Notes: a model not told the origin generated them from the letters alone. Numbered from the stretch's first letter, positions 11,901 through 23,638 are shown. The stretch is 64,000 bases of DNA from Flaveria trinervia (GCA_025506515.1 CM046444.1:74134192-74198191), one strand, 5' to 3'. Translations and numbers: made by a program.

Positions 11901-12479
11901 ACGGTTGGCAGTTAGTTTTTGAGCCATATCTTTGAGCTCTGAAAATATTAATTCTGAAAAGTTCAGTGGTTGTTGCTCAAGGATAGAATACAATACCTGC
12001 TGCCATTTGGTGGACATTTGATCCCAAGACGATGTCTTAGGGGCCAAACATACATTGACCATGTGAAAGATCAGGCGCTCAGCGTCATTAAAGTGTTTCT
12101 TCATGATGGTGGTGGCACTGAGATCACCTTGATATCCATGCTGAGCAAATGATAGATCTATGGTGCCCTTCGGATATCCAGCAGGAGAGGTAGCATCACT
12201 CAGTTGAAGAATTTTACGGATTGTTGCAGGAGTAATCACTACTTCTTTGTGGTTGACGACTGACCGGAGGGATCGTGTGTTGCTCTCCTCAGTAGTAACA
12301 TTAACGTTCATCCAAAATTGGTTCAAGGATTCGGTATGTAAAACGGGGTTCAGAAGGAATGCCTTGTTGTATTGGGACTGAACCATAAGATCGATAGCAG
12401 TATCGAACTTAGTCCAGATCGGCGATTTTGTGAGGTAGGCAACACAGTTGTGTCGCGGTTTAATTTGCATAGACGCCAT
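8868..12479 (-). pseudogene. CoP1 extra 3' ORF (Sirevirus env-like / aORF), frameshifted
   Basis: Starts at 12479 (MASMQIKPRHNCVAYL) and reads 297 residues before the first break. It then continues in pieces at 11667-11392, 11291-10845, 10960-10724, 10770-10564, 10479-9925, 9756-9553, 9541-9338 and 9332-8868. The N-terminal domain shows NPVLHTESLNQFW, a VVNHKEVVITPATIRKILQL segment and LNFSELIFSELKDMAQ, a pattern I associate with the extra ORF of SIRE-type elements. The middle is Pro/Ser/Thr-rich with charged helices (10479-10150) that could form a coiled coil. I see no signal peptide or membrane segment, so an envelope role is unsupported. The last piece reads through the polypurine tract into the LTR. 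Function unknown. Confidence 0.8.
8962..8975 (-). other. CoP1 polypurine tract
   Basis: The minus strand reads TTCAGGGGGAGTT directly before the LTR start TGTTGG. The tract is also coding: the extra ORF reads it as part of VQGEFVGP. Confidence 0.8.
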
Positions 12480-13348
12480 GGAAATTTGTTGGAGAGGAAC
12501 GTTAGGTTTGAAGAAGATGAAGCATGGAGAGCTCAGGTTAGGGTATTTATAGGGTACGGGTGAGAAAACGACTGAAGGATGTGGTGTTAGTCATCAGTAG
12601 TTTTAAACGACCGTTGACATGGTATTATCCTTTCAGACGTTGAAACAGCTGAAGTCGCGGTGTTAGGCATCAGTAGTTTAGAAAACTACTGAAGACCGTG
12701 GTTTTGACTTCAGGTGATTGAAACAACTGAGGACATGGTGTTTGTCATCAGTAGTTATGAAACTACTGAAGACAGTGGTTTTGTCATCAGCTGTTGTAAA
12801 CAACTGAAGACTTGGTATTGTCATCAGTAGTTATAAAACTGCTGAAGACGTGGTTTTGCTTCAGTTTTTAAATGAAACAGCAGTGGTACAAACGACTGAG
12901 GAGAAGGTCTCTTCAGCTGTTTTCGTCAATTCTTAGCTTTTCAGCTGTTTCAAACTGTCCTCAACACATTCATCAGTCTTTATGGCTGATTTCAGTTGTT
13001 TCATAGGACATCAGTACTTATCTGTTTTTACTGATTTCAGTAGTTATGACTGCATCAGTAGTTGTAACTACTTCAGTAGTTTAGAACAGATGAAGTACTT
13101 CAGTACTTGTGAGAACTTTTAGCCTTCAGTAGTTATAAAAACTACTGAGGTTAAAAGAGCTCATCAGTACTTATATGTGACAGGCACTCATGATCATCAA
13201 TATGAATTACTGAGATCATCAGTAGTTGTCACCTATTCTAGCTGCAGCATACCAAGCCTTAACACCAGGTTTTGGAAAGTTGAACTATCCAAAGGCTTAG
13301 TAAAAATGTCTGCAAGCTCATCAGCACTGGGCACAAACTTAGGATCAA
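12480..13348. repeat. CoP1 pol-to-3'ORF spacer with TCAGTAGTT / AACTACTGA array
   Basis: Non-coding spacer. From about 12585 to 13205 it holds many copies of TCAGTAGTT or its complement AACTACTGA, plus CAGCTGTT and AACAACTGA variants. Several are back to back around four to ten bases, so they could form hairpins (for example 12740-12770 and 13120-13150). The same motifs fill U3 of this element's LTRs. Confidence 0.8.
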
Positions 13349-16300
13349 TCAGACCTTTTTCAAAACATCTCTTATAAAATGATGTCTGATCTCTATATGT
13401 TTGGTCCTAGAGTGCTGGACTGGATTTTTGACAATGCAAAGAGCTGAAGCACTATCCATTAACAATGGAGTCTTAGTCTCTGTAATGCCATAATCCAAAA
13501 GTTGGTTTTGAAGCCAGAGTACCTGAGATGTACAGCTTGCAGCAGCAATGTACTCTGCTTCCGCAGTGGATGTAGCAACTGAGGTCTGTTTCTTGCTCTG
13601 CCAAGAAATCAAGCAGTTGCCTAGGAATTGACATCCACCAGAAGTTGATTTCCTGGTCAACTTACACCCTGCATAGTCACTGTCAGAAAAAGCAACTAAT
13701 TTACCAGAATGTTTGGTAGAATACCATAAACCTAGAGATGGAGTGCCTTGCAGATATCTAAAGATCCTCTTGACTGCAATCAGATGAGACTCTTTAGGTG
13801 CAGCCTGAAATCTAGCACAAACACATGTAGCAAACATAATATCTGGTCTAGAAGCTGTTAAATACATCAAGGACCCAATCATACATCTGTAAAGTGTTTC
13901 ATCAACCACTTTACCTTTCTGATCTGAGTCCAGTTGTGTGGTGCTGCTCATGGGAGTAGAACAGGGCTTACAGTTTTGTAAATCAAACTTTTGCAAAAGA
14001 TCTTTTGTATATTTGGATTGATGAATAAAAATTCCATCAGCCTTTTGTTTGATTTGCAACCCCAGAAAGAACTGTAATTCTCCCATGGCACTCATTTCAA
14101 ACTTCTGTTGCATCAACTTTGTAAAGGCATCACACAACTTTGGATCAGAGGATGCAAAAATATATCATCTACATAAATTTGAACAAGTAGATTATGCTGC
14201 CCAGCTTTCTTAATAAATAAAGTCTTGTCTATGGAGCCTCTAGTGAAATTGTTTTCCAGAAGAAAGTTTGATAATGTCTCATACCAGGCTCTGGGAGCTT
14301 GTTTTAACCCATAAAGAGCTTTATCAAGCTTATACACCCAATTAGGATGTTTGTTGTCCTCAAAGCCTGGAGGTTGACATACATAAACCTCTTCTTTAAC
14401 TTTTCCATACAAAAATGCACTTTTGACATCCATTTGAAAGACTTTAAGTTTTTGATAAGCAGCATAAGCTAAAAACAATCGAATTGCTTCCAGTCTGGCT
14501 ACAGGGGCAAAGGTTTCATCATAATCAATACCTTCTTCTTGTGCAAACCCCTGAACAACCAGTCTGGCCTTGTTCTTAACAATAAGCCCATTTTCATCAG
14601 TTTTGTTCCTAAACACCCATTTAGTGCCTATTGCACACTTACCTGGAGGTAGAGGAACCAGTTCCCACACTTGCTGTTTCTTGAACTGAAGAAGCTCAAG
14701 CTGCATGGCATCAACCCATCCATTGTCCTTTAAAGCAATGTGATAATTCTTTGGCTCTTGCTGACTGATGAAGAGAGCATAGAAGCAGAAATTTGACAAT
14801 TGACTTCTTGTTGATACTCCAGCAGTGATATCACCAATGATTTGAGACATGGGGTGATTCTTCAGATCTTGATACACAATGAGATCTGTGCAAGTGTTTG
14901 TAGCCGGTTCAGCAGCAACAGATGGTGATGGTGAATCATTTCCTTGAAACCAATCAGTGGATGGTAATTCAAAGGAAGTTGAATTCGAAGAAATCTCATC
15001 AGCATTTGTTGTGGATGGTGCTACTGGCGCTACAGGAACATCAGGTCTAGTTGAATCAGGCAGCTGATCACTAAACCTGAAGAGGTGAGTACTGCAATCA
15101 TCATCATCATCAGCAGTACCACCAGGTGGTGAACTGTTGACAGGAGCAACAGCAGGAGTTTGATAAGGAACATATTGCAGTATGTCCAGATCAAATAACT
15201 CCACAGGACTTTGTGGAATCTTGTCCTTTGGAGATTCATTAAACTTAACATGTAGAGTTTCTTCAACAATCTTTGTTCTGCAGTTGAAGACTCTGTATGC
15301 CTTGCAAGTAGATGAATAACCAACAAAGTATCCTGCATCCACCTTAGGATCAAATTTGTGGAGTTGATCCTTTGTGTTGAGAATAAAACAGGGACACCCA
15401 AATGCTTTGAAAAATGAAATCAGTGGAGCCAAATGATGGAGAACTTCATATGGAGTCTTCATCAACCTCTGATTTACTAAAACTCTATTTTGCACATAAC
15501 AAGCTGTGTTGACAGCTTCGGCCCAAAAGGTCAATGGCAAACCTGAGTCAGCCAGCATGGACCTTGCAGCTTCAATGAGGGTCCTGTTCTTTCTCTCCAC
15601 TACTCCATTTTGTTCCGGAGTCCTTGGAATGCTGAACTGCCTTTTGATTCCCTTTGAGAGATAGAAGTCATCAAGTGTATGATTTCTGAACTCAGTTCCA
15701 TTATCACTCCTAATACACTTGACTGGAAGGGAATACTGCTTCTCAATGTACAGCACAAAGTGGATAATCTTCTGAGCAGCCTCATCCTTTGAATGTAGAA
15801 AGAAAGTCCATACAAATCTGGAGTAATCATCCACAATTACCAGACAGTATTTCTTCTTTGCCATGCTCATTACTCTCACAGGACCAAATAGATCCATATG
15901 CAGTAATTGCAAGCAGGCAGTGGACTTGGACACTTCAATAGGAGGAAATGAGACCTTGTGCTGTTTTCCTTTTAAACAAGCAGTGCATTTCATCACAGTG
16001 GAACTCCTTTATTGGTAAGCCTCTGACTAAACTATTGTGGCTAAGCTGATTCATGTTTTTGAGATTAACATGACCAAGCCTCCTGTGCCATAGTTTAGAT
16101 TCTTGAAAAGAGGCTTTGGAAAATAGGCAAGGATTGCCTTTGAGATCTATCTTCTTAGAGAGATCTAAGGCATACACTCTTCCTGTCCTGTTGGCTTTCA
16201 GGAGAGTGTGATCATCCAACACCTTGTCAATCAAGGGCAAAACTTTGGATGACAGAATCCTACAGTTTTGACTTGTGAAAAGGGCAACATGGCCTTTATC

Positions 16301-16630
16301 ACACATTTGACTGACACTCAAGAGGTTGTACTTGAGATTTTCCACATGATTAACATCATCAAATTTGATTTCTCCATTGGAGACAAAGCCCTTACCGATG
16401 ATGTAACCCCTAGCATCATTGCCAAAAGAGACAAATCCCTTCTTTCCTTGAGAGTAGTCATGAAGAAGAGAGATGTTCCCAGTCATGTGCATAGATCCCC
16501 CACTGTCTACATACCAGATGCTATTTTGGCATGTTGAAGAACCCTGCAATAATAAACAATCAGTTAGTTTTAGAGACCCAAACCTTTTTGGTTTTGGGCC
16601 TGGTCTCATCAATAGATGGTAAACTAGCAT
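13349..16630 (-). pseudogene. pol: CoP1 pol: protease, integrase, RT, RNase H (frameshifted)
   Basis: Copia-type polyprotein that would process, copy and integrate the element. Protease motif DSGGSMHMTG near 16505; pre-integrase zinc region with LWHRRLGHVN near 16090 and the Cys pair near 15985; integrase core with HMDLFGPV (about 15895), RSDNGTEF (about 15700) and NGVVERKNR (about 15600); RT from about 14700 with KARLVVQGFAQEEGIDYDE and intact YVDD at 14164-14175; RNase H with SDSDYAG, TSTAEAEYIAA and TKHIEIRHHFIRD, ending near 13349. Single-base frame changes occur near 15960 and just after YVDD (about 14150), and the frame also changes at the gag junction near 16630. All catalytic motifs I checked are present. 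Confidence 0.92.
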
Positions 16631-19393
16631 GTTATTTGTAACAACAGCCTGAGAGAAGAAGATGGTGCAGAAGAGGAGTCCTTTGGCTTAGACCTCCTTT
16701 TCTGTGGTTTCAACATAGGAGAATCTAGTTGGTTAACTCTACCCAACAGATGTTGTACCATCATCACCAGCTGTGTCTGATTTTGTGATAAAGCTTTCAG
16801 CTCATCAGACACATTGCTAGTGGAGTTAGATAAGGTCCTATGTTGCACCTTCTTCTTTTGAGCACCCTCAGCTGTCACCTGTTTAACTCCTTCCTTTTTG
16901 GATTGCTTTAAGGACTTAAGGGTTACAGGATTTGATGTTGCTGATACAAATGTGGTCTCAAACTCAGTTTTCATTTTTACCATTTTCTCATTAATTTCTT
17001 CTTTTGTTTGAGTTTGGAACCTCTTTTGTACCAACAATCATCTGTAAGATGATTGAACAAACCACATACTTCACATGGTTTCTTCTTCATCTTAGGTTGA
17101 TCATCAACTAAAGATGGTGAAGCAACAGAAGACTTGTTCTTCAATGCTTTGGAAGCATTGGTTGCTTTCTTGACAGCATCTTTAGTAGTCTTCAAACTCT
17201 TTCTACTGCCAGTTTTCTTCTCTTCAGTACTGACAGCAGTTGAAGTTTGAACTTCAGGAGTTGAATCCTGCTCTCCAGTCCTTTCAGGACCTTCAGGATT
17301 GACTCCTGAGTTGATCAACTTATTGATCATGTGAATGTCAGCATTTGGACCATCAACATCAGCTGATAGGTTCAAAGAGGACTTGATACTGACTGCTACT
17401 TCTGATTGTGCTGTATCAGAAGGTAGATCACATGACTTGATGGATTGGTTATCACTCTCACCATCAGATTCTACCTCTGCTCTTGGGGTAAAATCTGTAG
17501 GTGGAGCAGTGTGATTGTAACCAATTCCAAACTTCACATTTGAAGCAGATTGCTTACTAAGAAGCATTTCAAAACCTTTGCATGATTGTACCCATCTATC
17601 ACACTCGACCTGGGTAACTGCAAGGGTTTCTTTGAGATCTTTGTACTTCTCTAAAAGTACATCTTCTCTAGCCTTATCATCAATTATTTTGCAATTCAGT
17701 TTATAAACCTCATCATTTTTATCTTTGAGCACAAACTCAAACTCAGCTTTGTTTTTGGAAATTACTTGTTCTAGCTCAATGTTCTTATTAATTAAAGCTA
17801 CATTTGCTTCTCTAATGGAAGCAAATGCTGCTATGCATTGTTCAGAACATAATTTGGCTTTTGCCTCAGAGGATACCTGTGATACCTGAGGTGTAGAGGC
17901 ATTGGAAGATGAAGTATCAGCAGACTCCAAAGCCATAAGAGCTAGATTCCCAAAGGGACTGTCACCACCATGTTGACCAGCACCTGAGAACAGTTGATCA
18001 TGACCAGACAAGTCATCTGGTAAACTGCTCCAGTCAACAACTCCTGGGGTGAAGAAGCTGTGTTGTTGAGATGAAGGTTGTTGATGAGATAGGGAAGGCT
18101 GAGGTTCTGGTAATGCATGAGGTTGTGGTGTCATAGGAACTTGAACTTGACTTGACTGTGGCATGTAATAACAAGGGTACTGATAAGGCATTTGACCCTG
18201 AGGAACAAAATATGCCGGAGATTGTTGTTGAGGATGATGACTAGATGTGACAGGATGTTGCCCTCTGTTTTGTTGACTGTTGCCAGGAAAAGTCACAAAG
18301 GGTGCAGTAGAGTTTGATCCAGTTGATCTACACTCTCTTGCAAAGTGTCCAAGCCGTTGGCATTTGTGACACCTCAACTTGCTCTTGTCAAAACCAACTT
18401 TGGTTTTGCCAGAGAGTCCTGGGAATTTTCTTCCAGTTCTTTTGTAGAACTTCTGAGATCTGATATTTATCAAGGCCATTTGGCTCAAAATATCCATCTC
18501 TTCTAAGTCATCATCAGCAATCCCCTTGAGATCATCCATAATGAAACATAATTGTCATTATTACCTCCAGTAAACTGACCATCAACACTTACAAATGCAG
18601 AATTAGAAGTGCTCGAAGAGAAATTAATATGCTCATCATACTGGCATTCAGATGAGCATATTCTGACTCATGACCCACCAAGGCAGTGTTGCCTTGTAAA
18701 GTCTTCAGTGAGCTTTCCAGATGAAGACAGCTTTCTCTTCTGTTCTATCTCTCTCTCAAAAGTGAGCAATTTCCCATGGAGTTGGGTGAGAGATAGTTTG
18801 TCCAAACTTGCACTGGAGCGTAGGACAATAGTATATGTCCCATCTCTCAGGCAGTGATCTGAGAAATCTGTTATTCATCTGAATATTGGTGTATTCAAGT
18901 TTGACCATTTTTAGTTCAGAGATCAAACAAGAAAACCGCTCATATTGTTGAGTCAGTGTCTCACCCTTTCTATGAGAGAATGTCTCATATTGTTGGGCAA
19001 GAATTCTCTATTATTTGCCAAGACCTCATCTGTTCCTCCAAATTGTTCTTTCAAAGCAATCCAGAGGTCATGGGCAGTTTCATGATGCATTAGCCCAGAA
19101 TAGATTTCATTGGGCAAAGCCATGGCCAGAATTCCATGGGCTTTTGCATCAATCTCAAGCAACTTTTTATCCTCATCTGAGTATTGCTCCCTCCTCTTCG
19201 GAACCATTTGATTGGTTTCCGGTTATTCACCATAGGCTTGTGTGGACCATGTACCAGATGTCCAACACCCTGCGCTGTTAACAGACAGGTGATGGAGCAT
19301 ACGTCTTTGCCATATGTTATACTCATTCCTAACCAGCATAGGAGGCTTGGTTGAGGAACCAGTATTGTGAGGATCATTGGAGGGAGTGGTCAT
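16624..19393 (-). pseudogene. gag: CoP1 gag (frameshifted)
   Basis: Start placed at 19393 (MTTPSNDPHN), after the primer-binding site. The N-terminal capsid-like domain includes IDAKAHGILAMALPNEIYSG and HDLWIALKEQFGGTDEV. From 18539 a 520-residue frame holds a CCHC knuckle CHKCQRLGHFAREC (18333-18375), a Gln/Pro-rich segment, a long charged coiled-coil-like stretch (17830-17560) and a second knuckle CEVCGLFNHLTDDC (near 17070). Frame changes occur near 19210-18900, at about 18540 and near 17000. The second knuckle far downstream fits the long gag of SIRE-type elements. Confidence 0.85.
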
Positions 19394-19606
19394 TTTCAGT
19401 TCAAAAACAGTTTAGTTCAAGTTTAAAAAGTTTTAGACAAACCACAACAAACTCAATGAGAACCAAGAAAAGATCTCAGGATGAATGAGCAGAAATACAG
19501 AAAATTCAATCTCTATAACCGTTTCTTGCAAAAACAAAAGCTAATTCAATCAAACTTGGATCTTGAATAGCAGTTTCAATGATCAATTATTAGATCGATC
19601 AATGAT

Positions 19607-19624
19607 TAACCTGCTCTGATACCA
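19607..19624 (-). other. CoP1 primer-binding site
   Basis: TGGTATCAGAGCAGGTTA on the minus strand, two bases from the 5' LTR end. Initiator tRNA-Met type. It confirms that the right-hand LTR is the 5' LTR. Confidence 0.9.
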
Positions 19625-19626
19625 TT

Positions 19627-20519
19627 TGACAGGATCAGTGATCACAAGTTTGATGTATCAGAATATAAAGCAGCGGAATACAACACGAATTAGACAAATT
19701 GTAGCAAGCAATCGATACTTGTAAGCGTTAAGATCGCATACGGTTATAGGGAGAGAATATGAATTTCTGATTTCTAGGAATGTTTATAGATGTAGAATAT
19801 TTCTAATCGAATCAATCATCATTCCATTCAATTGCTCATATCGCTCACAATTACAATAGGTTGTCACTCCTTATATAGAGTGCAACAGTCACTGCTGTTA
19901 TCACGGAAAGTGACAACTGGCAGATCCAATACAGAAATAACTAATTCTTAACAAACTACTGAAATGTTCACAACTACTGAGAACATATCAGCAAGTTAAG
20001 TACAAAATATAAAACTACTGAAACTACAACGACTGAAGAACAAGCTCTTCAGTCGTTTTACAAAACTACTGAAACAAACATAAAATAAAACTACTGATAT
20101 CACAACTACTGAAGAAGTACTCTTCAGCAGTTGTGACAAACTACTGAGGCTTCAGTACTTGATCTTCAGACTTTGACCTTCAGGTTTCATCAGCTGATGA
20201 CTTCAGTAGATATCATCAGCTGATGTCTTCAGTCTTTGTCTTCAGACTTTGTACATCAGTTGTTGATCTTCAGCACTTGTGAACTCTTCAGCTGTTGTAC
20301 TTCAGTACTTTGGTCTTTCAGCTTCAGCACTTGTGTTCTTCAGCTGTTGTACTTCAGCACTTTGGTTCTTCAGCTGTTAAGGTCTTCAGCACTTGATCTT
20401 CAGCTGTTGAAGTCTTCAGCACTTGTCAAACTACTGATGAGGCTTTCAGCAGTTGTTGTGATACCGTGTGGGACTTAGAGGTTTTCTGATCTTGGCTCAT
20501 TGGTTCTTTTGGTCCAACA
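19627..20519 (-). repeat. CoP1 5' LTR
   Basis: 893 bp, near-identical partner of 8072-8961, with the motif array at about 19955-20450 and a TATA box at 19869-19878. Transcription of CoP1 should start in this copy and run leftwards. Confidence 0.95.
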
Positions 20520-20520
20520 A

Positions 20521-20675
20521 TTATGCTTAGCACAAGTTCACGAAGGAAGTGGACAGCTCAAGGGTAAAAAGCAGACATGATTTTCTTAAAGCAGGATTCA
20601 TGAACAAGATAATAATATTAAATATTCCTATGGTTAATTATTTCGTTCGCGGACTTAAGGTGACGGAATGTCACC
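20521..20675 (-). repeat. Partial Ty3 LTR, right part (split by CoP1)
   Basis: Begins TTATGCTTAGCAC, exactly where 8071 left off, and ends TGACGGAATGTCAC, matching the start of the complete Ty3 LTR at 4428 on the minus strand. Together with 7312-8071 it forms a 5'-truncated element's only remaining 5' LTR piece. Confidence 0.85.
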
Positions 20676-22258
20676 CACGCTTGTATTTACTATGCTAAGC
20701 TTTGTAATGATATGAAAAAGTTCTTTCTTTAGACTTCCGTTGCAATGTTTTAAATGGATGATTAAATGTAAAAGTGTAATGTGTTTATGTGTGATTATTT
20801 ACTACTCTGTGAGCATCCCGAGAATGGTGGTCACCAGTAAGGCACCCTTCATCTGAAGCTCCACATGCTCCTCATGATTGTTTAGTGATGACCAACTCCG
20901 GGCCACAAATGGAGATCGTATTAAACGAACCCCAATTAGGGTTTCAACCTGACCGTTACCCCAAAATTCAGTCATGTGATTGAGGTAAACCGTGGGATTA
21001 TAGTCAAGGCGGTGTAGTAGGATGATTAGGTGAGGAAGGAGTTGATTTCAGAGAAGTCGCATCTCTTGAGAGTCAAGAAGTGCGACTTTGTTGTGTTGAG
21101 GATTTAGGGCCATTGAGAATATTTGAAGGTAGAAGAGTTTGAGCTTGGGTGAAATCGGGGAGAAAGGAAACTTTTAGGGCTGTAAAAACTTGTGGTAAGA
21201 AGATGAAAGTGAATAGTCGGGATTATTTAAAAGAGTGTGAAATGGCAGTAATGTGTTAGGATAAGGTGATGTGATGTTTTATAGATGAAGTGACAGGGGT
21301 GGTAAGGTTTAATTTAGTTAAATAATCTGAAATAATTAACAAAATCTTTACTTTTTATAGTGTGGGGCCCAAGAGATTTCCGTTACATAGTAAAATCTCT
21401 CTTCCAAATATAAAACATTTTTGAAGGTAATTTGCCTTCGAAGGCAATTTCTACTTCCGAAGGTAAAAGTTACATCCGAGAGTAATGATTGCTTTCTGAG
21501 TGGAGATATTTTGTAAGCTTCGGAAGTAGATCTGATATGAAATCAAGTGCTTCTTTCAAGGCGAGGAAAGACTAGAGTGATGACGTCCTCACTTGCACAC
21601 AAACCTACATGTTAATTTCATTTTGAATCAGTTTGTTTAATTTAACTTTGCCACACCAGATGCATTTGGAATGCTTTACCATTAGTGACCTTTACTCATG
21701 CATTGATTTGTTTGCTCGCTGGATTAAAAGTATACATCATAAGATTATTGTTTAAAGTTCCGCATTAACAATTCTTACCAGATTAGATGTAAATTATAAG
21801 ATTTCATTAATTTATACCAACATATTATATTAAAGTTTAGAAAAATTAACAACAAGGGTCCCGCATCAATGTTTCAATGAGGATGTTTGTTTTAGAAATT
21901 TAGAAGATCTCAATATAGATAACTTCTAGGTTATAATTTCTTACAAATTGTAAATGTTTGAATAATTAAATTTATTTATAAAACCCTTTGTTAACGAATA
22001 TGTTAAAGTATACCTATATTAACAAAAATTTATATTTAGATTTACATGTGTTTTTACGTGTGATATGTAGGTAATCAAACATGTATGATTATTTGGTATA
22101 TATGTGAGGGTTTCTATACATATGTTTATATATATTCTTGGATAACAAAAGAATTCATATTACATATTCATAGAGGATGTACCTCGAACTCCACCAATTT
22201 AAGAAAAAAAATTTGTTGACCTTAAATTAGTTGGACCGAAGGAGTTCTATTAAAGATT
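20676..22258. other. No gene recognised; possible decayed LTR
   Basis: No open frame or known domain. 21420-21540 contains CCTTCGAAGG, CTTCCGAAGG and CTTCGGAAG close together, the motif seen in the C/CoP2/E LTRs, so part of this may be an old LTR. 21640-22258 is AT-rich with nothing recognisable. Confidence 0.4.
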
Positions 22259-23522
22259 TTGAGTAAGTTACAATTACACCCATGACTTTTTTGAAAAATA
22301 AATTAGTTGGATACCTAAAGTCTAACATCATGTTGTCCTCTAACTTTTTATTTTTTTCATCCATTTGAAACTCTACAGACTGACATCCTAAGCTTTATTT
22401 CTTATTTGCCACACATTTTCTCTCTTTCTCTCTCTATTAAGAGTACTTTTCATACTTCTCCCTTTTTACTTTAGATTAAACATATAAAAATGTGACCATA
22501 CACTTAGCAATGGTTGAAACTATGTAAATCCTCACCTTTCTTGTTTGCATACATTTGTGTTCTTCTACATAAATCTTCACAACCCACAAATTATTAATGT
22601 TTTCCCTTGATATGTGCAATATCCATGGGCAACTGGAAGCTAGGAACCTTCTTCTAATGGTATTATATATTGCACTACTACTAACCACATGAGATGTTTT
22701 TTTTTTTCTTTTTTAGAATCTTGTTAGAACCGCCTACCTTTGAACTTTTGGTATTTTCGAATTCAGCATCTTGGATGCATAATTTTGGACTATCATTTTT
22801 GAATGCAGCATCTTGTAGTTGATCATCATCTTGGAATGCATCATCTTGGACTACGTCATGTTGAACTGCATCCTCATATACGTGATAGGAATTTATAAAT
22901 TTTGGTAGGAAAACATCATCAGACATAACATCATCTTGTCAAATTGCATCTTGTGCTGGATCATGATGTACTGCTTCATGCACTACATCAACTTGACCTG
23001 ATCATCTTCAACACTATTGGTCATTACATGTGTCTCTTTTATAATAACTTCCTATTGATCCCCTTTTTCCATAACAACATCTCCCATCATTCCACAACAA
23101 CATCGCTTTCATGATCCCCTTGTTCACATTAACATCCTCCTCGTGATCCTTGTCTTCAATCCACTCTAGCAGTAACCATTTTCTACTGTAAGATGGTCGA
23201 ATATCATCCACCTCTTTAGTCAACAATCCCGCACCTTGTTTCGGTGACTGTAAATAGGTGTTAAGTTATGTAATCTTGTGCTTAATATACAATTCAATTA
23301 TGTTAAACTTGTGCATATATTGTGCTATGTTTCATACATCAAATTACCAACAAGTCCATGAGGTTCAAGAGAGTAAAACATTAGTGATGATTAAGTCTTT
23401 TGTTTTATTCTAAGGTAAAAATGGAGAAGGACTAAAAACCCTTCATAGTAATGTTTCTAACTTTAGGGATGCAACTAGTTATTTTTGGAAAAGATCATGG
23501 ATGTAAATAGTAATTTACTCAA
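22259..23522. mobile_element. 1.26 kb element with inverted terminal repeats (MITE or Pack-type)
   Basis: The left end (22259 to about 22350) and right end (about 23440-23522) are inverted copies of each other: both read TTGAGTAA, TTAC, CCATGA, TAGTTG and CTAAAGT in the same order when one is reversed. The arms are imperfect over roughly 80 bases. The centre holds an Asp-rich coding-like remnant. No target duplication is clear. A non-autonomous DNA transposon that captured a gene fragment is the simplest reading; an inverted pair of separate repeats is the alternative. Confidence 0.55.
22681..23226 (-). pseudogene. Asp-rich coding-like remnant inside the inverted-repeat element
   Basis: Two short frames, 23226-23014 and 22926-22681, separated by stops. 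The second has a degenerate repeat built on VVQDDAFQDDDQLQDAAF and ends in a Lys run from a poly-T tract. The DNA shows a repeated CATCTTGG/CATCATG pattern. I do not recognise the family. It may be a captured host exon or low-complexity sequence. Confidence 0.3.
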
Positions 23523-23638
23523 CACTTTCATATGTAAAATTTTTTGTGTATTTTTTCCTAAACATTAGTAATAAACCGCTCCTTGTTGCAACTCAAATAA
23601 TTTTTTTGTGTATCGTATATGAAATTGATAAGGTTTTA

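Larger units (their letters stand above)
8072..20519 (-). mobile_element. CoP1: complete Sirevirus-like Ty1/copia element
   Basis: A 12.4 kb element with LTRs at 8072-8961 and 19627-20519 (TGACAGG...CCAACA on the plus strand), initiator-Met primer-binding site, gag, pol in copia order (protease, integrase, RT, RNase H), a spacer with a motif array, a large extra ORF and a polypurine tract. It sits in a Ty3 LTR flanked by TTATG (8067-8071 and 20521-20525, with one extra A at 20520). The two LTRs differ by about two substitutions and seven small indels, so the insertion is recent. Frameshifts in gag, pol and the extra ORF suggest it cannot move alone unless they are sequence errors. Confidence 0.95.

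Noticed and set aside
15030..15401. 123-residue minus-strand frame overlapping CoP1 pol
   Set aside because: It is a shadow in another frame of the integrase-RT linker; the pol frame has all the conserved motifs.
23523..23638. Remaining single-copy host sequence
   Set aside because: Only about 116 AT-rich bases between two repeats, with nothing to support a feature.
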